Shown: positions 1 through 8,681 of the stretch, in pieces | Numbering within the stretch: position 1 is the first letter of the stretch | Layout: the number at the start of each line of letters is the position of its first letter | Assembly (NCBI RefSeq): GCF_029844725.1 | Contig: NZ_JAOCKJ010000001.1 | Coordinates: 372,001 to 436,000, forward strand | Length of the DNA stretch: 64,000 nucleotides | DNA from: Pantoea sp. GD03673 | GTDB taxonomy: Bacteria > Pseudomonadota > Gammaproteobacteria > Enterobacterales > Enterobacteriaceae | Direction: 5' to 3' | Notes under the pieces: model-generated | Databases searched by the model: none | The model's input: only the letters and a program-made list of their open reading frames with translations | Told to the model about the DNA's origin: nothing | Translations under genes and position numbers: made by a program

Positions 1-294
1 CAGGTCGCGCACGTCGCGCTCATCCCTTTGCAGGGTGCTTTCCAGCTGATCCAGCAACTCACTGGCGGCTGGCTGGCGTTCAGCCTCGCTGGCATTGGCG
101 GGCTTCTCATCCAGCACAAAACCCAGTACGAAGTAGGCGATCACCGTGAAAAGAAACAATCCAAAGAACAGCGACAGCACCACAATAACCCGCAGCAGGC
201 GAACCGGAATATCGAGATACTCAGCAAGACCTGCACAGACGCCCATCAGCTTGCCGTCGTCAGGCTTGCGCCATAACTTGCGACCTTTCATCAT
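1..294 (-). CDS. pspC: Phage shock protein C (partial, 3' end outside window)
   Basis: PspC is an inner-membrane member of the phage-shock system; with PspB it senses envelope stress and draws PspA/PspF away from inhibition. The visible part begins MMKGRKLWRKPDDGKLMGVC, the typical PspC start, followed by one hydrophobic segment at about residues 36-60 and a charged, coiled-coil-like tail that runs off the left edge. The ATG at 294 overlaps the pspB stop (ATGA), so the two are translationally coupled. Only the C-terminal residues are missing. The family assignment is firm. Confidence 0.93.
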   Translation of the reverse strand, partial: MMKGRKLWRKPDDGKLMGVCAGLAEYLDIPVRLLRVIVVLSLFFGLFLFTVIAYFVLGFVLDEKPANASEAERQPAASELLDQLESTLQRDERDVRDL

Positions 295-518
295 GGCTGC
301 CTCCAGTTAGGATGCTCGGCGTCCAGAATCGCTTCCAGCGCATCAATACGTTCACGCATCCGCTGCGCATCCTGCGTAACGCGCTGCAGGCGCTGAATTT
401 CGCTTTGCGACAGTTCCGAACCGCCGTTGCGTTTGTTGCTGTAATGCAGCCATAACCAGATCGGTGCGACAAACAGCACGAAGATCGTTAATGGTATGGC
501 GAGAAAAAGTGCGCTCAT
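291..518 (-). CDS. pspB: Phage shock protein B
   Basis: This 75-aa protein has an N-terminal membrane helix (about residues 3-24) followed by a cytoplasmic helical tail rich in Arg, Gln and Glu, the usual PspB layout and length. PspB works with PspC at the inner membrane to relay secretion or proton-motive-force stress to PspA, releasing the activator PspF. It lies 35 bp after pspA and overlaps pspC by 4 bp, so the order pspA-pspB-pspC is as in E. coli. Expression should come from the sigma-54 promoter ahead of pspA. Confidence 0.95.
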   Translation of the reverse strand: MSALFLAIPLTIFVLFVAPIWLWLHYSNKRNGGSELSQSEIQRLQRVTQDAQRMRERIDALEAILDAEHPNWRQP

Positions 519-553
519 TGACTCTCCTTAATCACTTATCGCAACGTCGATGA

Positions 554-1219
554 TTACTCAGTGCGGTTCATTTTGGCTTTCAGCGCGTTGAGCTGCTGGC
601 TGATTTCATCATCCGCTTTCAGGTCCGTAAACCGCTGGTCCAGGGTTTTAGGTTTACCAAAACCGTGACTTTCTGCTTCCGCTTCCATGTGGTCGATGCG
701 ACGTTCAAACGATTCGAACCGAGCCATCGCTTCATCGATTTTACCGCTGTCCAGTTGACGACGAACATCACGTGATGATGACGCTGCCTGATGACGCAGG
801 GTTAAAGCCTGCTGGCGGGCACGCGTCTCGCTCAGTTTTTTCTCCAGCTCGCTGATTTCGCCTTTCATACGTTCCAGCGTCTCTTCAACCTGACCCACTT
901 CCTGTTTCAGTGAGGCGATCAGGTCAGTGAGTTTCTGTTTTTCAATCAGTGCGGAACGAGCCAGATCATCTTTATCCTTGCGCAGCGCCAGCTCGGCTTT
1001 TTCCTGCCAGTCAGCCTGCTGAAGTTCAGCCTGCTCAATACGACGTGACAGCTGTTTCTTTTCAGCCAGTGCCCGCGCAGAAGTTGAGCGTACTTCGACC
1101 AGTGTGTCTTCCATTTCCTGAATCATCAGGCGAACCAGTTTCTGTGGATCTTCCGCACGCTCCAGCAGAGAATTAATGTTGGCATTTACGATGTCAGCGA
1201 AACGAGAAAAAATACCCAT
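554..1219 (-). CDS. pspA: Phage shock protein A
   Basis: PspA (221 aa) is the peripheral membrane effector of the phage-shock response and the negative regulator of PspF; it belongs to the ESCRT-III-like PspA/Vipp1 family. The sequence starts [20 protein letters not shown], the amphipathic membrane-binding helix, and continues as an almost uninterrupted helical coiled coil to the end. Length is about that of E. coli PspA (222 aa). It is the first gene of the pspABC transcript and is divergent from pspF, with the shared control region at 1220-1383. Confidence 0.97.
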   Translation of the reverse strand: MGIFSRFADIVNANINSLLERAEDPQKLVRLMIQEMEDTLVEVRSTSARALAEKKQLSRRIEQAELQQADWQEKAELALRKDKDDLARSALIEKQKLTDLIASLKQEVGQVEETLERMKGEISELEKKLSETRARQQALTLRHQAASSSRDVRRQLDSGKIDEAMARFESFERRIDHMEAEAESHGFGKPKTLDQRFTDLKADDEISQQLNALKAKMNRTE

Positions 1220-1269
1220 AATGAAGTTCCTCTTTTAATGTTTTAAAACGTGATGCCCTGCCTGATTAA

Positions 1270-1285
1270 TACAATATACGTGCCA
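1270..1285 (-). promoter_or_regulatory. Sigma-54 promoter of pspABC
   Basis: On the minus strand the sequence is TGGCACGTATATTGTA, matching the -24 (TGGCAC) and -12 (TTG-) elements of sigma-54 promoters with correct spacing. It lies about 50 bp ahead of the pspA start and faces it. The AT-rich stretch 1290-1345 just upstream is where PspF enhancer and IHF sites occur in E. coli; their exact positions are inferred, not read. Confidence 0.88.
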
Positions 1286-1383
1286 ACTTTTTATCTTGTT
1301 GATTTAAAACATATTTTAAATTTTACAGGCTCTGCGGCATGTTTTAAGATAGTCAAAATGATTAATGGGTGGCGAAATTCATC

Positions 1384-2385
1384 ATGACAGGCACGAATGA
1401 TAATCTGCTGGGTGAGTCTAATAACTTTCTGGAGGTACTGGAGCAGGTCTCAAAGCTGGCTCCTCTTGAGAAACCGGTGATGGTGATTGGTGAGCGCGGC
1501 ACGGGGAAAGAACTGATCGCCAGCCGGTTGCACTATCTGTCCGACCGCTGGCAGGGGCCATTTATCTCACTGAACTGCGCCGCGCTGAATGAGAATCTGC
1601 TCGACTCAGAGCTATTTGGTCATGAAGCAGGTGCCTTTACCGGCGCACAGAAACGCCATCTGGGACGCTTTGAACGTGCTGATGGCGGCACCCTGTTTCT
1701 GGATGAGCTGGCAACCGCACCGATGCTGGTTCAGGAAAAACTGCTCAGGGTGATTGAGTATGGGCAGCTGGAGCGGGTTGGCGGCAATCATGCCCTCCAG
1801 GTTAATGTGCGACTGGTCTGCGCCACCAACGAAGATCTGCCCGCCCTGGCAGCGGCGGGAAAATTCCGCGCAGACTTACTGGATCGTCTTGCCTTTGATG
1901 TCGTGCAGTTGCCGCCACTGCGCGAACGCCGCAGTGATATTCTGGTCATGGCTGAGCATTTTGCCATTCAGATGTGCCGCGAGCTTGGCCTGTTACTCTT
2001 TCCCGGCTTTACCGCCAGGGCACAGCAAGCCCTGCTTGATTACCACTGGCCCGGCAATGTCCGCGAGCTAAAAAACGTGGTGGAGCGTTCCGTTTATCGT
2101 CATAACAGCAGCGAGCTGCCGCTTGATAATGTCATTATTAACCCGTTCGCTCCCCGCTCTGAACCGGTTGTGCTGCCGCGAGCCAGCCAGGATATGGATA
2201 GCGGCAGCCTGCCTGCCCTGCCGCTGGATCTGCGACAATGGCAGAATCAGCAGGAGCGGGAATTGGTTGATGCCAGCCTGCACCAGGCACGCTATAACCA
2301 GCGCCGCGCAGCCGGATTATTAGGCGTCACCTATCATCAATTGCGTGCGATGATGAAAAAGCACGATATAAAGGCGGAAAATTAA
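1384..2385 (+). CDS. pspF: Phage shock operon transcriptional activator (sigma-54 enhancer-binding protein)
   Basis: PspF is an AAA+ enhancer-binding protein that drives sigma-54 RNA polymerase at pspA and is held inactive by PspA. Visible motifs are Walker A GERGTGKE, the sigma-54 contact loop GAFTGAQ, Walker B GGTLFLDE, the GNVREL segment, and a C-terminal Fis-type helix-turn-helix ending in YHQLRAMMKKHDI. Like E. coli PspF it has no N-terminal receiver domain. I prefer the ATG at 1384 (333 aa, beginning MTGTNDNLLGES); an in-frame GTG at 1369 adds five residues but has no better ribosome site. Divergent from pspA. Confidence 0.96.
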   Translation: MTGTNDNLLGESNNFLEVLEQVSKLAPLEKPVMVIGERGTGKELIASRLHYLSDRWQGPFISLNCAALNENLLDSELFGHEAGAFTGAQKRHLGRFERADGGTLFLDELATAPMLVQEKLLRVIEYGQLERVGGNHALQVNVRLVCATNEDLPALAAAGKFRADLLDRLAFDVVQLPPLRERRSDILVMAEHFAIQMCRELGLLLFPGFTARAQQALLDYHWPGNVRELKNVVERSVYRHNSSELPLDNVIINPFAPRSEPVVLPRASQDMDSGSLPALPLDLRQWQNQQERELVDASLHQARYNQRRAAGLLGVTYHQLRAMMKKHDIKAEN

Positions 2386-2450
2386 TCCGTAACAGCCCGG
2401 TCTATTCTTTCAGCCTGGCAAGACATTACTTTTCACAAGATCGCTGATTT

Positions 2451-2472
2451 GTGGGCAAGGCCCCTTGCCCAC
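2451..2472 (+). terminator. Hairpin after pspF, possible terminator
   Basis: GTGGGCAAGG and CCTTGCCCAC form a perfect inverted repeat 65 bp after the pspF stop. Only a short T run follows, so termination is plausible but not clear. The remaining 295 bp to 2767 are AT-rich and hold no gene I can support; the promoter of the type VI cassette is presumably there. Confidence 0.45.
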
Positions 2473-2767
2473 TTTGGAATGACAAGGCTGCTACACGTCA
2501 ATCTTTTCAGGAATAATAGACATTCCCCCTGGGATAAACGGTAAATACGTTTTAGAAAAATATTAGTTATTGTGACACTGTGTTTGAATATTCCGTAGTT
2601 AGCAATGTAATTTGCATGTTAATTGGATTAATCGCAACCCCCCTCTTCATCAGTTTACTTTCAAATCATAAGCGTCTATTTTATGGACTCTGGTCACTTT
2701 TAAGTTCCAGATAATGCAATTCATGCCAATTGATTAACGATTATTTTAACAGGCTTAAGGAATAAGC

Positions 2768-3286
2768 ATGGCACTCCATGGAAAAATGATTCTCAATGGC
2801 GCTGACTACGCGCCGTTTAATCTTTACGGCGTCGGGGTTTTTATGGCGCACTCTGGTAGAGGATTGTATCGTAATAATGGAGCCTGTGGTGCGATACCAG
2901 ATGATGGCCCGTTACCGCCTGGCAAATACTGGATAGTAGAGCGAGGTTCAGGAGGGTTCCTTTCCTGGGTTAGAGCTCAGGCTCTCGATCTTTTTAATAA
3001 AGTTTACTACGGGACAGAATTTGGACGCGACGAGTGGTTTGCACTGTACAAAGATGATTGGGGTATTGATGATGGCACCTGGATAAATGGTGTTCATCGA
3101 GGTCTGTTCAGGCTTCACCCTGGCACTGTCTCTAAAGGCTGCATTACTATAGCGCACAACTGTGATTATTCACTAATAAGGAACGCATTGTTAAGAACAA
3201 CGCCGATACCGGTTCCCTGTATGCGATCGCTTATGGCCTGTGGATGGGTGGAGGTAGTTAATGACTTTAGCGAGACTTGCCCGTAG
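2768..3286 (+). CDS. Type VI secretion effector, Tlde1/DUF2778-like L,D-transpeptidase-fold peptidoglycan enzyme
   Basis: This 172-aa protein has no signal peptide. Its C-terminal half carries the pattern R-L-H-P-G-T-V-S-K-G-C-I at residues 115-126 (His117, Ser122, Cys125), the catalytic signature of Tlde1 (DUF2778) toxins. Those enzymes are delivered by type VI secretion and attack or modify tetrapeptide stems of peptidoglycan in the periplasm of rival cells. The ribosome site AAGGA precedes the ATG. The next gene overlaps its 3' end by 26 bp and encodes a small membrane protein, and an Hcp gene follows, which supports an effector role. Family assignment rests on motif recognition; the exact substrate is unknown. 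Confidence 0.78.
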   Translation: MALHGKMILNGADYAPFNLYGVGVFMAHSGRGLYRNNGACGAIPDDGPLPPGKYWIVERGSGGFLSWVRAQALDLFNKVYYGTEFGRDEWFALYKDDWGIDDGTWINGVHRGLFRLHPGTVSKGCITIAHNCDYSLIRNALLRTTPIPVPCMRSLMACGWVEVVNDFSETCP

Positions 3287-3533
3287 GTTTTTCAAAATTG
3301 CTTATTACGTTTCCCTCTCCTTGATCCTGGCCCGGAACATCGAAAATCCAGAAATCTGGATGAACGATGATTTAACTAATAAACTGGGCTATTTGCTTTA
3401 TGGCCCGGGAGAGATAGGTGCGGATAACTTTTATGACCTTTATTTTTATATATCAGTGATGACTGTTTTTCCCCTAACCACCCTGATTTACTGTCTGACA
3501 TTGAAGTTAATCAAAATATTAAGGAGAAAGTAA
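3261..3533 (+). CDS. Small membrane protein, candidate immunity protein for the upstream effector
   Basis: The 90-aa product has a basic N-terminus, a hydrophobic segment at about residues 9-25 and a second at about 62-85, with an acidic, aromatic stretch between them that would face the periplasm. A strong GGAGGT ribosome site lies inside the end of the effector gene, so the two are translated together. I recognise no family. Position, coupling and periplasmic exposure suggest it neutralises the Tlde1-like toxin, but this is inference. Base composition is more AT-rich than in the flanking core genes. Confidence 0.6.
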   Translation: MTLARLARRFFKIAYYVSLSLILARNIENPEIWMNDDLTNKLGYLLYGPGEIGADNFYDLYFYISVMTVFPLTTLIYCLTLKLIKILRRK

Positions 3534-3534
3534 G

Positions 3535-4026
3535 ATGCCTATCCCTCCCTATATGTGGCTCAAAGATGACGGCGGCGCAGAGATCAAAGGTTCCGTGGAT
3601 GTGAAAGACCGTGAAGGTAGTATAGAAATCATTGGGCTGAGTCACGGCGTCAATCTGCCCGTCGATAGCGCTAACGGCAAAATAACCGGCACACGTCAGC
3701 ATTCCTCCATGATGATTGAAAAAGATGTGGACCGCTCTACGCCCTATCTCTACAAAGCTGCCGCGACGGGCCAGACACTCGAAAGCGCAGTGATAAAGTT
3801 CTACCACATTAACGATGCCGGACAGGAAGTCTGTTATTACAGCGTCCTGATGGAAAATGTAAAAATCACCGGCGTTAACTGCGGCGTCCCGAATGTGAAA
3901 TTAGCGGGGAACGACAGGATGAATCACATCGAAAATGTGAGTCTGCAGTATGAAAAAATCACCTGGAAAATTATCGACGGTAACATTCAGTATTCAGATG
4001 CGTGGAACGAAAGACCTGTGCTGTAG
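3535..4026 (+). CDS. hcp: Hcp-family type VI secretion tube protein
   Basis: The 163-aa protein begins MPIPPYMWLKDDGGAEIKGS, the typical start of enterobacterial Hcp, and continues with the beta-barrel pattern of that family (GLSHGVNLPVD, HSSMMIEKDVDRSTP, LMENVKITGV). Hcp hexamers stack into the inner tube of the type VI apparatus and carry small effectors in their lumen. It starts 1 bp after the candidate immunity gene with a good AAGGAGAAAG site. No other type VI structural gene lies in the window, so this is an orphan hcp that must work with an apparatus encoded elsewhere. Having effector and immunity genes upstream of hcp is notable. Confidence 0.88.
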   Translation: MPIPPYMWLKDDGGAEIKGSVDVKDREGSIEIIGLSHGVNLPVDSANGKITGTRQHSSMMIEKDVDRSTPYLYKAAATGQTLESAVIKFYHINDAGQEVCYYSVLMENVKITGVNCGVPNVKLAGNDRMNHIENVSLQYEKITWKIIDGNIQYSDAWNERPVL

Positions 4027-4036
4027 AGGCTAAAAT

Positions 4037-4056
4037 AGTCCGGTATCAACCGGACT
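4037..4056. terminator. Hairpin between convergent hcp and MFS genes
   Basis: AGTCCGGT-ATCA-ACCGGACT is a perfect 8-bp stem. On the minus strand it is followed by ATTTTA, so it best fits termination of the MFS gene; on the plus strand the T run is weaker. Confidence 0.55.
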
Positions 4057-4082
4057 CTTCAGGCTTTAAGATAAGCTATCTA

Positions 4083-5318
4083 TTACCAATGACGCTCCTT
4101 ATCGCTCATCTTTTCAGGCTGCCTGATAGCAGAAACCCGTCCGACGCCAGCCGTAACCATTATCACGGCCAGCGCTGACATCAGCAGCACATTGCTCATG
4201 CCATAGTGTGCCGCCAGCGGACCTGCAACCAGTTGCCCAAAGGGAATGGCAATAAAAGACCCCATTGCATCATACGCGTAAACGCGGGCGAGTTTATCCG
4301 GTGGAATATGCGTCTGTAATGAATGCGCCCATATTACGCCGAACAGACCCAATGTCATACCGGCAATAAAAAATCCCGCTATCAGCCATAATGCTGTGGC
4401 ATTCTGGCTCAGCAAAAATAAGGGAAGTGCGTAAAGTCCTGCCAGCATAGCGCCAGTATAAAGATCGCGACGTGGATGCCATTTCATGGCCAGAAAAGAA
4501 CCTGCAATTAATCCCGCACTGTGGGCGGCTACAATTATCCCCCACTGCGTTCGCCCGAAAGAGGCATCCGCAATCATTGGGCCCAGCACCACGACGATGC
4601 CGTTGAAAGCAACATTGATAACAGCGAACTGGACGACTATCGACCAGATCCAGCTGCGGCCAGCAAATTCTGCCCATCCCTCTTTGAGATCCTGAAGAAT
4701 ATTGCCGTGCGACGTGCTGGCTTTCTCTGCGCTGGCACGAATGAAGAAATAGAGGGGTGCAGAAGCAGCAAAGCCCAGCGCATCTATCGCCAGTCCCCAG
4801 CCCGGCCCGACAGCACTGGTAATCACGCCTCCCAGCGAAGCCCCCATCACCGTTCCGCCATAAACACCCAGCTGAATTAAGGCATTGGCCTGACGCAGAT
4901 GCGTTGCAGGCACCACCTGCGGCACCAGCGCAGCTGAAGCAGGCAGTGCGATCCCTGCAGCCGCACCATTCAGGGCACCCAGCAGCGCAAGGCTTGTTAA
5001 TGTGGCTGAACCTTCGAGCACAGACCAGGCAACGATAGCCTGCGAAATCGCAGCAACCCCCGCCGATATCACCAATACCTGACTGCGAGAATAGCGGTCG
5101 GCAATGACGCCACCGACCAGCAGAAACAGCACGTTAAGCAGGGAACGGGACGCAACCACTATCCCTAAATCAGAGGCAGACCCGCCAATATCCAGTACCG
5201 CAAAGGCCAGCGCAATGGGTGCAATCCCGTTTCCCAGCACGGTAAACAGACGTCCGAAAAAAAGATAGCGAAAGGAAGAATGATGAAAAGCCTGAGCGTT
5301 TTTTTGGAATATATTCAT
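4083..5318 (-). CDS. MFS transporter, EntS/DUF894-like drug or siderophore exporter family
   Basis: A 411-aa protein with about twelve hydrophobic segments and the MFS loop 2-3 motif as G-G-V-I-A-D-R-Y-S-R-S. The fold resembles the EntS/MFS_3 group of exporters, which includes enterobactin efflux and macrolide pumps; the substrate cannot be told from sequence. It stands alone, convergent with hcp, with a 465-bp gap before the ryhB terminator region. That gap (5319-5783) must hold its promoter; I see no other gene there. Closeness to a Fur-controlled RNA gene is suggestive of iron but proves nothing. Confidence 0.75.
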   Translation of the reverse strand: MNIFQKNAQAFHHSSFRYLFFGRLFTVLGNGIAPIALAFAVLDIGGSASDLGIVVASRSLLNVLFLLVGGVIADRYSRSQVLVISAGVAAISQAIVAWSVLEGSATLTSLALLGALNGAAAGIALPASAALVPQVVPATHLRQANALIQLGVYGGTVMGASLGGVITSAVGPGWGLAIDALGFAASAPLYFFIRASAEKASTSHGNILQDLKEGWAEFAGRSWIWSIVVQFAVINVAFNGIVVVLGPMIADASFGRTQWGIIVAAHSAGLIAGSFLAMKWHPRRDLYTGAMLAGLYALPLFLLSQNATALWLIAGFFIAGMTLGLFGVIWAHSLQTHIPPDKLARVYAYDAMGSFIAIPFGQLVAGPLAAHYGMSNVLLMSALAVIMVTAGVGRVSAIRQPEKMSDKERHW

Positions 5319-5782
5319 TGTCAGGAATGGGGTGGCCAGAAGTTGCGCTTATAATAACTCTGTTTCTGAGTTTGTTAAGTGCGCATTGATAAAACCTCAA
5401 CTTCCATTAAGCATAAGCCCGAAGAGATAAGCGTGATTTTCCTCATTTAATGAAAAGTCTTAATATCACGGTGTGGCTGGTAAAGTTTTCAGACATTTTA
5501 TTAACCCGTATTATTTTTTGATACTTACTCAGATGAATGCTACGTTATTCCAGTTCGATTAGAGCCCGGATGTTAACTCTCTCTGGAATTCTTACAAAAC
5601 AGTAAAAAAGCCACTACCCCTTAAATCTGACAGGATAAATCAGGCTGTCACGCACTGATTTTTTAACGGAAAAAAGTGACCCGCCATGCGCACTGTGCCG
5701 TGCTGCTCTTCCTCTCCGCGTCTTGGTTTAAACGACCTGGTGTTTCAATGCGGGTCTCTTCTGCCGATTCCGACGCACATAA

Positions 5783-5872
5783 CAAAAAAAGCCCGCCATG
5801 AGGCGGGCAACAATACTGGAAGCAATGTGAGCAATGTCGTGCGCTTCTTCGGCAGAGCCACCGTCGAAGCGC
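5783..5872 (-). ncRNA. ryhB: RyhB small regulatory RNA
   Basis: RyhB is the Hfq-dependent sRNA made under iron limitation that represses mRNAs of iron-using proteins. The minus strand at 5812-5842 contains CACGACATTGCTCACATTGC and the bases after it, which I recall as identical to the seed core of E. coli RyhB over about 31 nt. A 5' stem (GCGCTTC...GAAGCGC, 5841-5872) precedes the core, and a GC-rich terminator stem GCCCGCC/GGCGGGC with seven Ts ends it. Predicted length is about 90 nt, as in E. coli. A -10 (TATTAT) and a -35-like TTTACA sit upstream, overlapped by a Fur box. The ends are inferred. Confidence 0.92.
5784..5808 (-). terminator. Rho-independent terminator of ryhB
   Basis: On the minus strand GCCCGCC-TCAT-GGCGGGC is followed by TTTTTTT, forming the 3' end of the RyhB transcript and a typical Hfq-binding tail. 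Confidence 0.93.
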
Positions 5873-5880
5873 AAAGGAAT

Positions 5881-5899
5881 AATAATCATTCTTATTATC
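5881..5899 (-). promoter_or_regulatory. Fur box at the ryhB promoter
   Basis: The minus strand reads GATAATAAGAATGATTATT, which agrees with the 19-bp Fur consensus at 15 positions. It lies directly over the -35 to -10 region of ryhB, so iron-loaded Fur would block transcription. It also lies about 160 bp ahead of the divergent sapA start and could affect that promoter, but this is only inference. Confidence 0.88.
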
Positions 5900-6059
5900 A
5901 TCTGTAAAGCAGTTATTGAGAACTCTTCTCATTACCACACCTTCTGTGCGCGCATTCCACCCCGCGATGACGAAAATCGGGCTGGCAGTGGTTGCAGGTT
6001 TTGGGACAATGCCCGCTTTGCGATACACTCTCATCAATGCCTCAAAATCGTTGAGTTCT

Positions 6060-7682
6060 ATGTCAAAACTACTATGTTCGCTGTTGCTAAGCGTCAGCGC
6101 GTTGAGCGCCCCCGCGTGGTCAGCGCCCGCCGGTGATATACGCCAGACCGGCTTTGTTTATTGCGTCAGCGGCACGCTAAACACCTTTAATCCGCAGATG
6201 GCCAGCAGCGGGCTGACTGTCGATACGCTGGCGGCCCAGTTGTATGATCGTCTGCTGGATGTCGACCCCTACACCTATCGTCTTAAACCCGACCTGGCAT
6301 CAAGCTGGGAAGTGCGTGACAACGGAGCAACCTATCGCTTCCATCTGCGCAGCGGCGTGCAGTTTCAGCAGACTCATCAGTTCCGCCCTACGCGACCGCT
6401 GAACGCCGACGACGTGGTTTTCAGCTTTGCCCGCATGTTTGACCGTCATCACCCGTGGCACAACGTCAACGGCGGCAACTATCCCTACTTCGATAGTCTG
6501 CAATTTGCCGATTCGGTTCAGAGCGTGAAAAAAATCGACAGCAGGACAGTTGAGTTCAGGCTCAACAGCCCGGATGCGTCGTTCCTCTGGCACATGGCGA
6601 CGCATTATGCCCCTGTGTTGTCAAAGGAGTATGCTGACCAGCTCACCGCAAAAGGTCGTCAGGAAGAGATGGACCGTCAGCCGGTCGGTACCGGTCCTTA
6701 TCAGCTCAGCGAATATCGTACCGGTCAGTACATCCGTCTGGCGCGTAATCCTCACTACTGGCGTGGCGTACCGCGACTGCAACAGGCCGTGATTGATCTT
6801 GGCTCCGGTGGCACCGGGCGGCTCTCCAAACTGTTGACCGGTGAATGCGACGTGCTGGCCTATCCTGCCGCCAGCCAGCTCAGCATCCTGCGCGATGACC
6901 CGCGCCTGAGGATGACGCTGCGTCCCGGTATGAACATCGCCTATCTGGCTTTTAACACCCGTAAACCGCCACTCGACCGCCCTGAAGTGCGGCATGCGCT
7001 GGCGCTGGCGATCAACAACGAACGGTTGATGGAGTCGATCTATTACGGCACCGCTGAAACGGCCGCGTCGATATTACCGCGCGCTTCCTGGGCTTATGAT
7101 AATGATGCGCGTGTCACCAGCTATGATCCGGAGAAGTCCCGCGCCGCGCTGGCCGCACTTGGCATCAGCGATCTGCATCTGCGGCTGGTGGTGCCAGCCG
7201 CGTCGCAGTCCTGGAACCCCAGCCCGCTGAAAACCGCCGAACTGTTACAGGCAGATCTGGCGCAGGTTGGTGTCCGGTTAACGATTGTGCCGGTTGAGGG
7301 ACGTTTTCAGGAGGCGCAGCTGATGGCGATGAATCATGATCTGACACTGTCTGGCTGGGCCACCGACAGTAACGATCCGGACAGTTTCTTCCGCCCGCTA
7401 CTCAGTTGCGCGGCCATTCGTTCGCAGACCAATTACGCGCACTGGTGCTCTCCGGCCTTTGACGAAACGCTGCAGAATGCCCTGTTATCACAACAACTGG
7501 CTGGCCGCATCGACAGCTATGACAAAGCGCAGCAGATGCTGGCGCAGGATTTACCGGTCCTGCCGCTGGCTTCCTCTCTGCGACTGCAGGCCTTTCGTCA
7601 TGACATCAAAGGGCTGGTACTGAGTCCGTTTGGCAACGCCTCCTTTGCCGGGGTTTATCGTGAAAGCGATAAGGAAAAGTAA
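6060..7682 (+). CDS. sapA: SapA peptide-transport periplasmic solute-binding protein
   Basis: SapA is the periplasmic binding protein of the SapABCDF transporter, linked to antimicrobial peptide resistance, haem uptake and putrescine handling in related bacteria. The family is SBP_bac_5 (DppA/OppA-like). I place the start at the ATG at 6060 (540 aa; E. coli SapA 547), which gives a normal signal peptide MSKLLCSLLLSVSALSAPAW with cleavage after WSA. The mature protein matches SapA throughout, for example FVYCVSGTLNTFNP and GWATDSNDPDSFFRPLLSC. A longer reading frame from 5916 would bury the signal peptide and run through the ryhB-sapA control region. Confidence 0.95.
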   Translation: MSKLLCSLLLSVSALSAPAWSAPAGDIRQTGFVYCVSGTLNTFNPQMASSGLTVDTLAAQLYDRLLDVDPYTYRLKPDLASSWEVRDNGATYRFHLRSGVQFQQTHQFRPTRPLNADDVVFSFARMFDRHHPWHNVNGGNYPYFDSLQFADSVQSVKKIDSRTVEFRLNSPDASFLWHMATHYAPVLSKEYADQLTAKGRQEEMDRQPVGTGPYQLSEYRTGQYIRLARNPHYWRGVPRLQQAVIDLGSGGTGRLSKLLTGECDVLAYPAASQLSILRDDPRLRMTLRPGMNIAYLAFNTRKPPLDRPEVRHALALAINNERLMESIYYGTAETAASILPRASWAYDNDARVTSYDPEKSRAALAALGISDLHLRLVVPAASQSWNPSPLKTAELLQADLAQVGVRLTIVPVEGRFQEAQLMAMNHDLTLSGWATDSNDPDSFFRPLLSCAAIRSQTNYAHWCSPAFDETLQNALLSQQLAGRIDSYDKAQQMLAQDLPVLPLASSLRLQAFRHDIKGLVLSPFGNASFAGVYRESDKEK

Positions 7683-8648
7683 GTGATTATCTATATTTTG
7701 CGACGTCTGCTGCTGCTGCTCATTACCCTGTTCCTGCTGTCGCTGGTCAGCTTCAGCCTGAGCTACTTTACTCCTAACGCGCCGCTGGAAGGCGCTGCGC
7801 TCTCTGACGCCTGGTGGTTCTGGTTTAAAGGGATGCTGCAGTTTGATTTCGGCGTCTCAAGCACTAACGGTCAGGAGATTGGGCTGCAATTGCGTGAAGT
7901 TTTTCCGGCCACCATGGAGCTCTGTATTCTGGCGTTTCTGTTTGCGCTGCTGGTCGGGATCCCTCTGGGGATCTGCGCCGGTGTGATGCGCAATAAATGG
8001 CAGGATAAAACCATCAGTGCGCTGGCGCTGTTCGGCTTCTCTGCGCCGATCTTCTGGCTGGCGCTGCTGCTCACGCTTTTTTTCTCGCTGACCCTGGGCT
8101 GGCTGCCGGTCTCGGGACGTCATGATCTGCTCTATCCGGTGCAGAATATCTCCGGCTTTGCGCTGATTGACGCCTGGCTGAGTTCTTCACCGTGGCGGCA
8201 CGAGATGATTATCAGCGCCCTCTCCCACCTGATTTTACCGGTGCTTGTGCTGGCAATGGCCCCCACCACGGAAGTGATCCGCCTGCTTCGCAACAGCACC
8301 AGCGACGTGATGGATAAAAATTATGTCAAAGCGGCCGCCACACGCGGTCTTTCGCGCTTTACGGTAATCCGCCGCCACGTGCTGCATAACGCGCTGCCGC
8401 CAGTGATCCCGCGTCTGGGCCTGCAGTTCTCGACCATGCTGACGCTGGCGATGATTACCGAAATGGTGTTTAACTGGCCTGGCCTTGGGCGCTGGCTGAT
8501 CAATGCGATTCGTCAGCAGGATTATGCAGCCATCTCAGCCGGTGTAATGGTAATTGGCGGGCTGGTGATTCTGGTGAATGTGATTTCTGACGTGATTGGT
8601 GCAGCAATGAATCCGCTGAAACATAAGGAATGGTATGCCCTCCGATAG
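7683..8648 (+). CDS. sapB: SapB transporter permease
   Basis: Inner-membrane permease of the Sap ABC transporter, 321 aa, the same length as E. coli SapB, with the binding-protein-dependent permease signature (EAA loop [20 protein letters not shown]). It starts with GTG immediately after the sapA stop. It ends W-Y-A-L-R-stop, and its last bases contain ATGCCCTCCGATAG. In E. coli the same overlap is the start of sapC. Here sapC is not next: the real sapC begins at 13570, after about 4.9 kb of unrelated genes. Confidence 0.96.
   Translation: MIIYILRRLLLLLITLFLLSLVSFSLSYFTPNAPLEGAALSDAWWFWFKGMLQFDFGVSSTNGQEIGLQLREVFPATMELCILAFLFALLVGIPLGICAGVMRNKWQDKTISALALFGFSAPIFWLALLLTLFFSLTLGWLPVSGRHDLLYPVQNISGFALIDAWLSSSPWRHEMIISALSHLILPVLVLAMAPTTEVIRLLRNSTSDVMDKNYVKAAATRGLSRFTVIRRHVLHNALPPVIPRLGLQFSTMLTLAMITEMVFNWPGLGRWLINAIRQQDYAAISAGVMVIGGLVILVNVISDVIGAAMNPLKHKEWYALR
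8617..8647. repeat. Left copy of duplicated sapB/sapC junction
   Basis: TGAAACAT, nine more bases, then TATGCCCTCCGATA at the end of sapB. The right copy at 13561-13582 has the same two blocks with the nine middle bases (three sapB codons) missing. After the left copy an out-of-place reading frame continues as [12 protein letters not shown], which resembles the true SapC start [11 protein letters not shown] and then stops. Confidence 0.85.
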
Positions 8649-8681
8649 GGCTTTCCACGCTGATAAAAAAGCGATTTAAAA

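Noticed and set aside
5663-6037. 124-aa minus-strand open frame, and a shorter one starting M-I-I-R-M-I-I-I-P-L-R-F-D-G-G
   Set aside because: Both run across the RyhB core, its terminator and the Fur box; the conserved signal is RNA, not protein.
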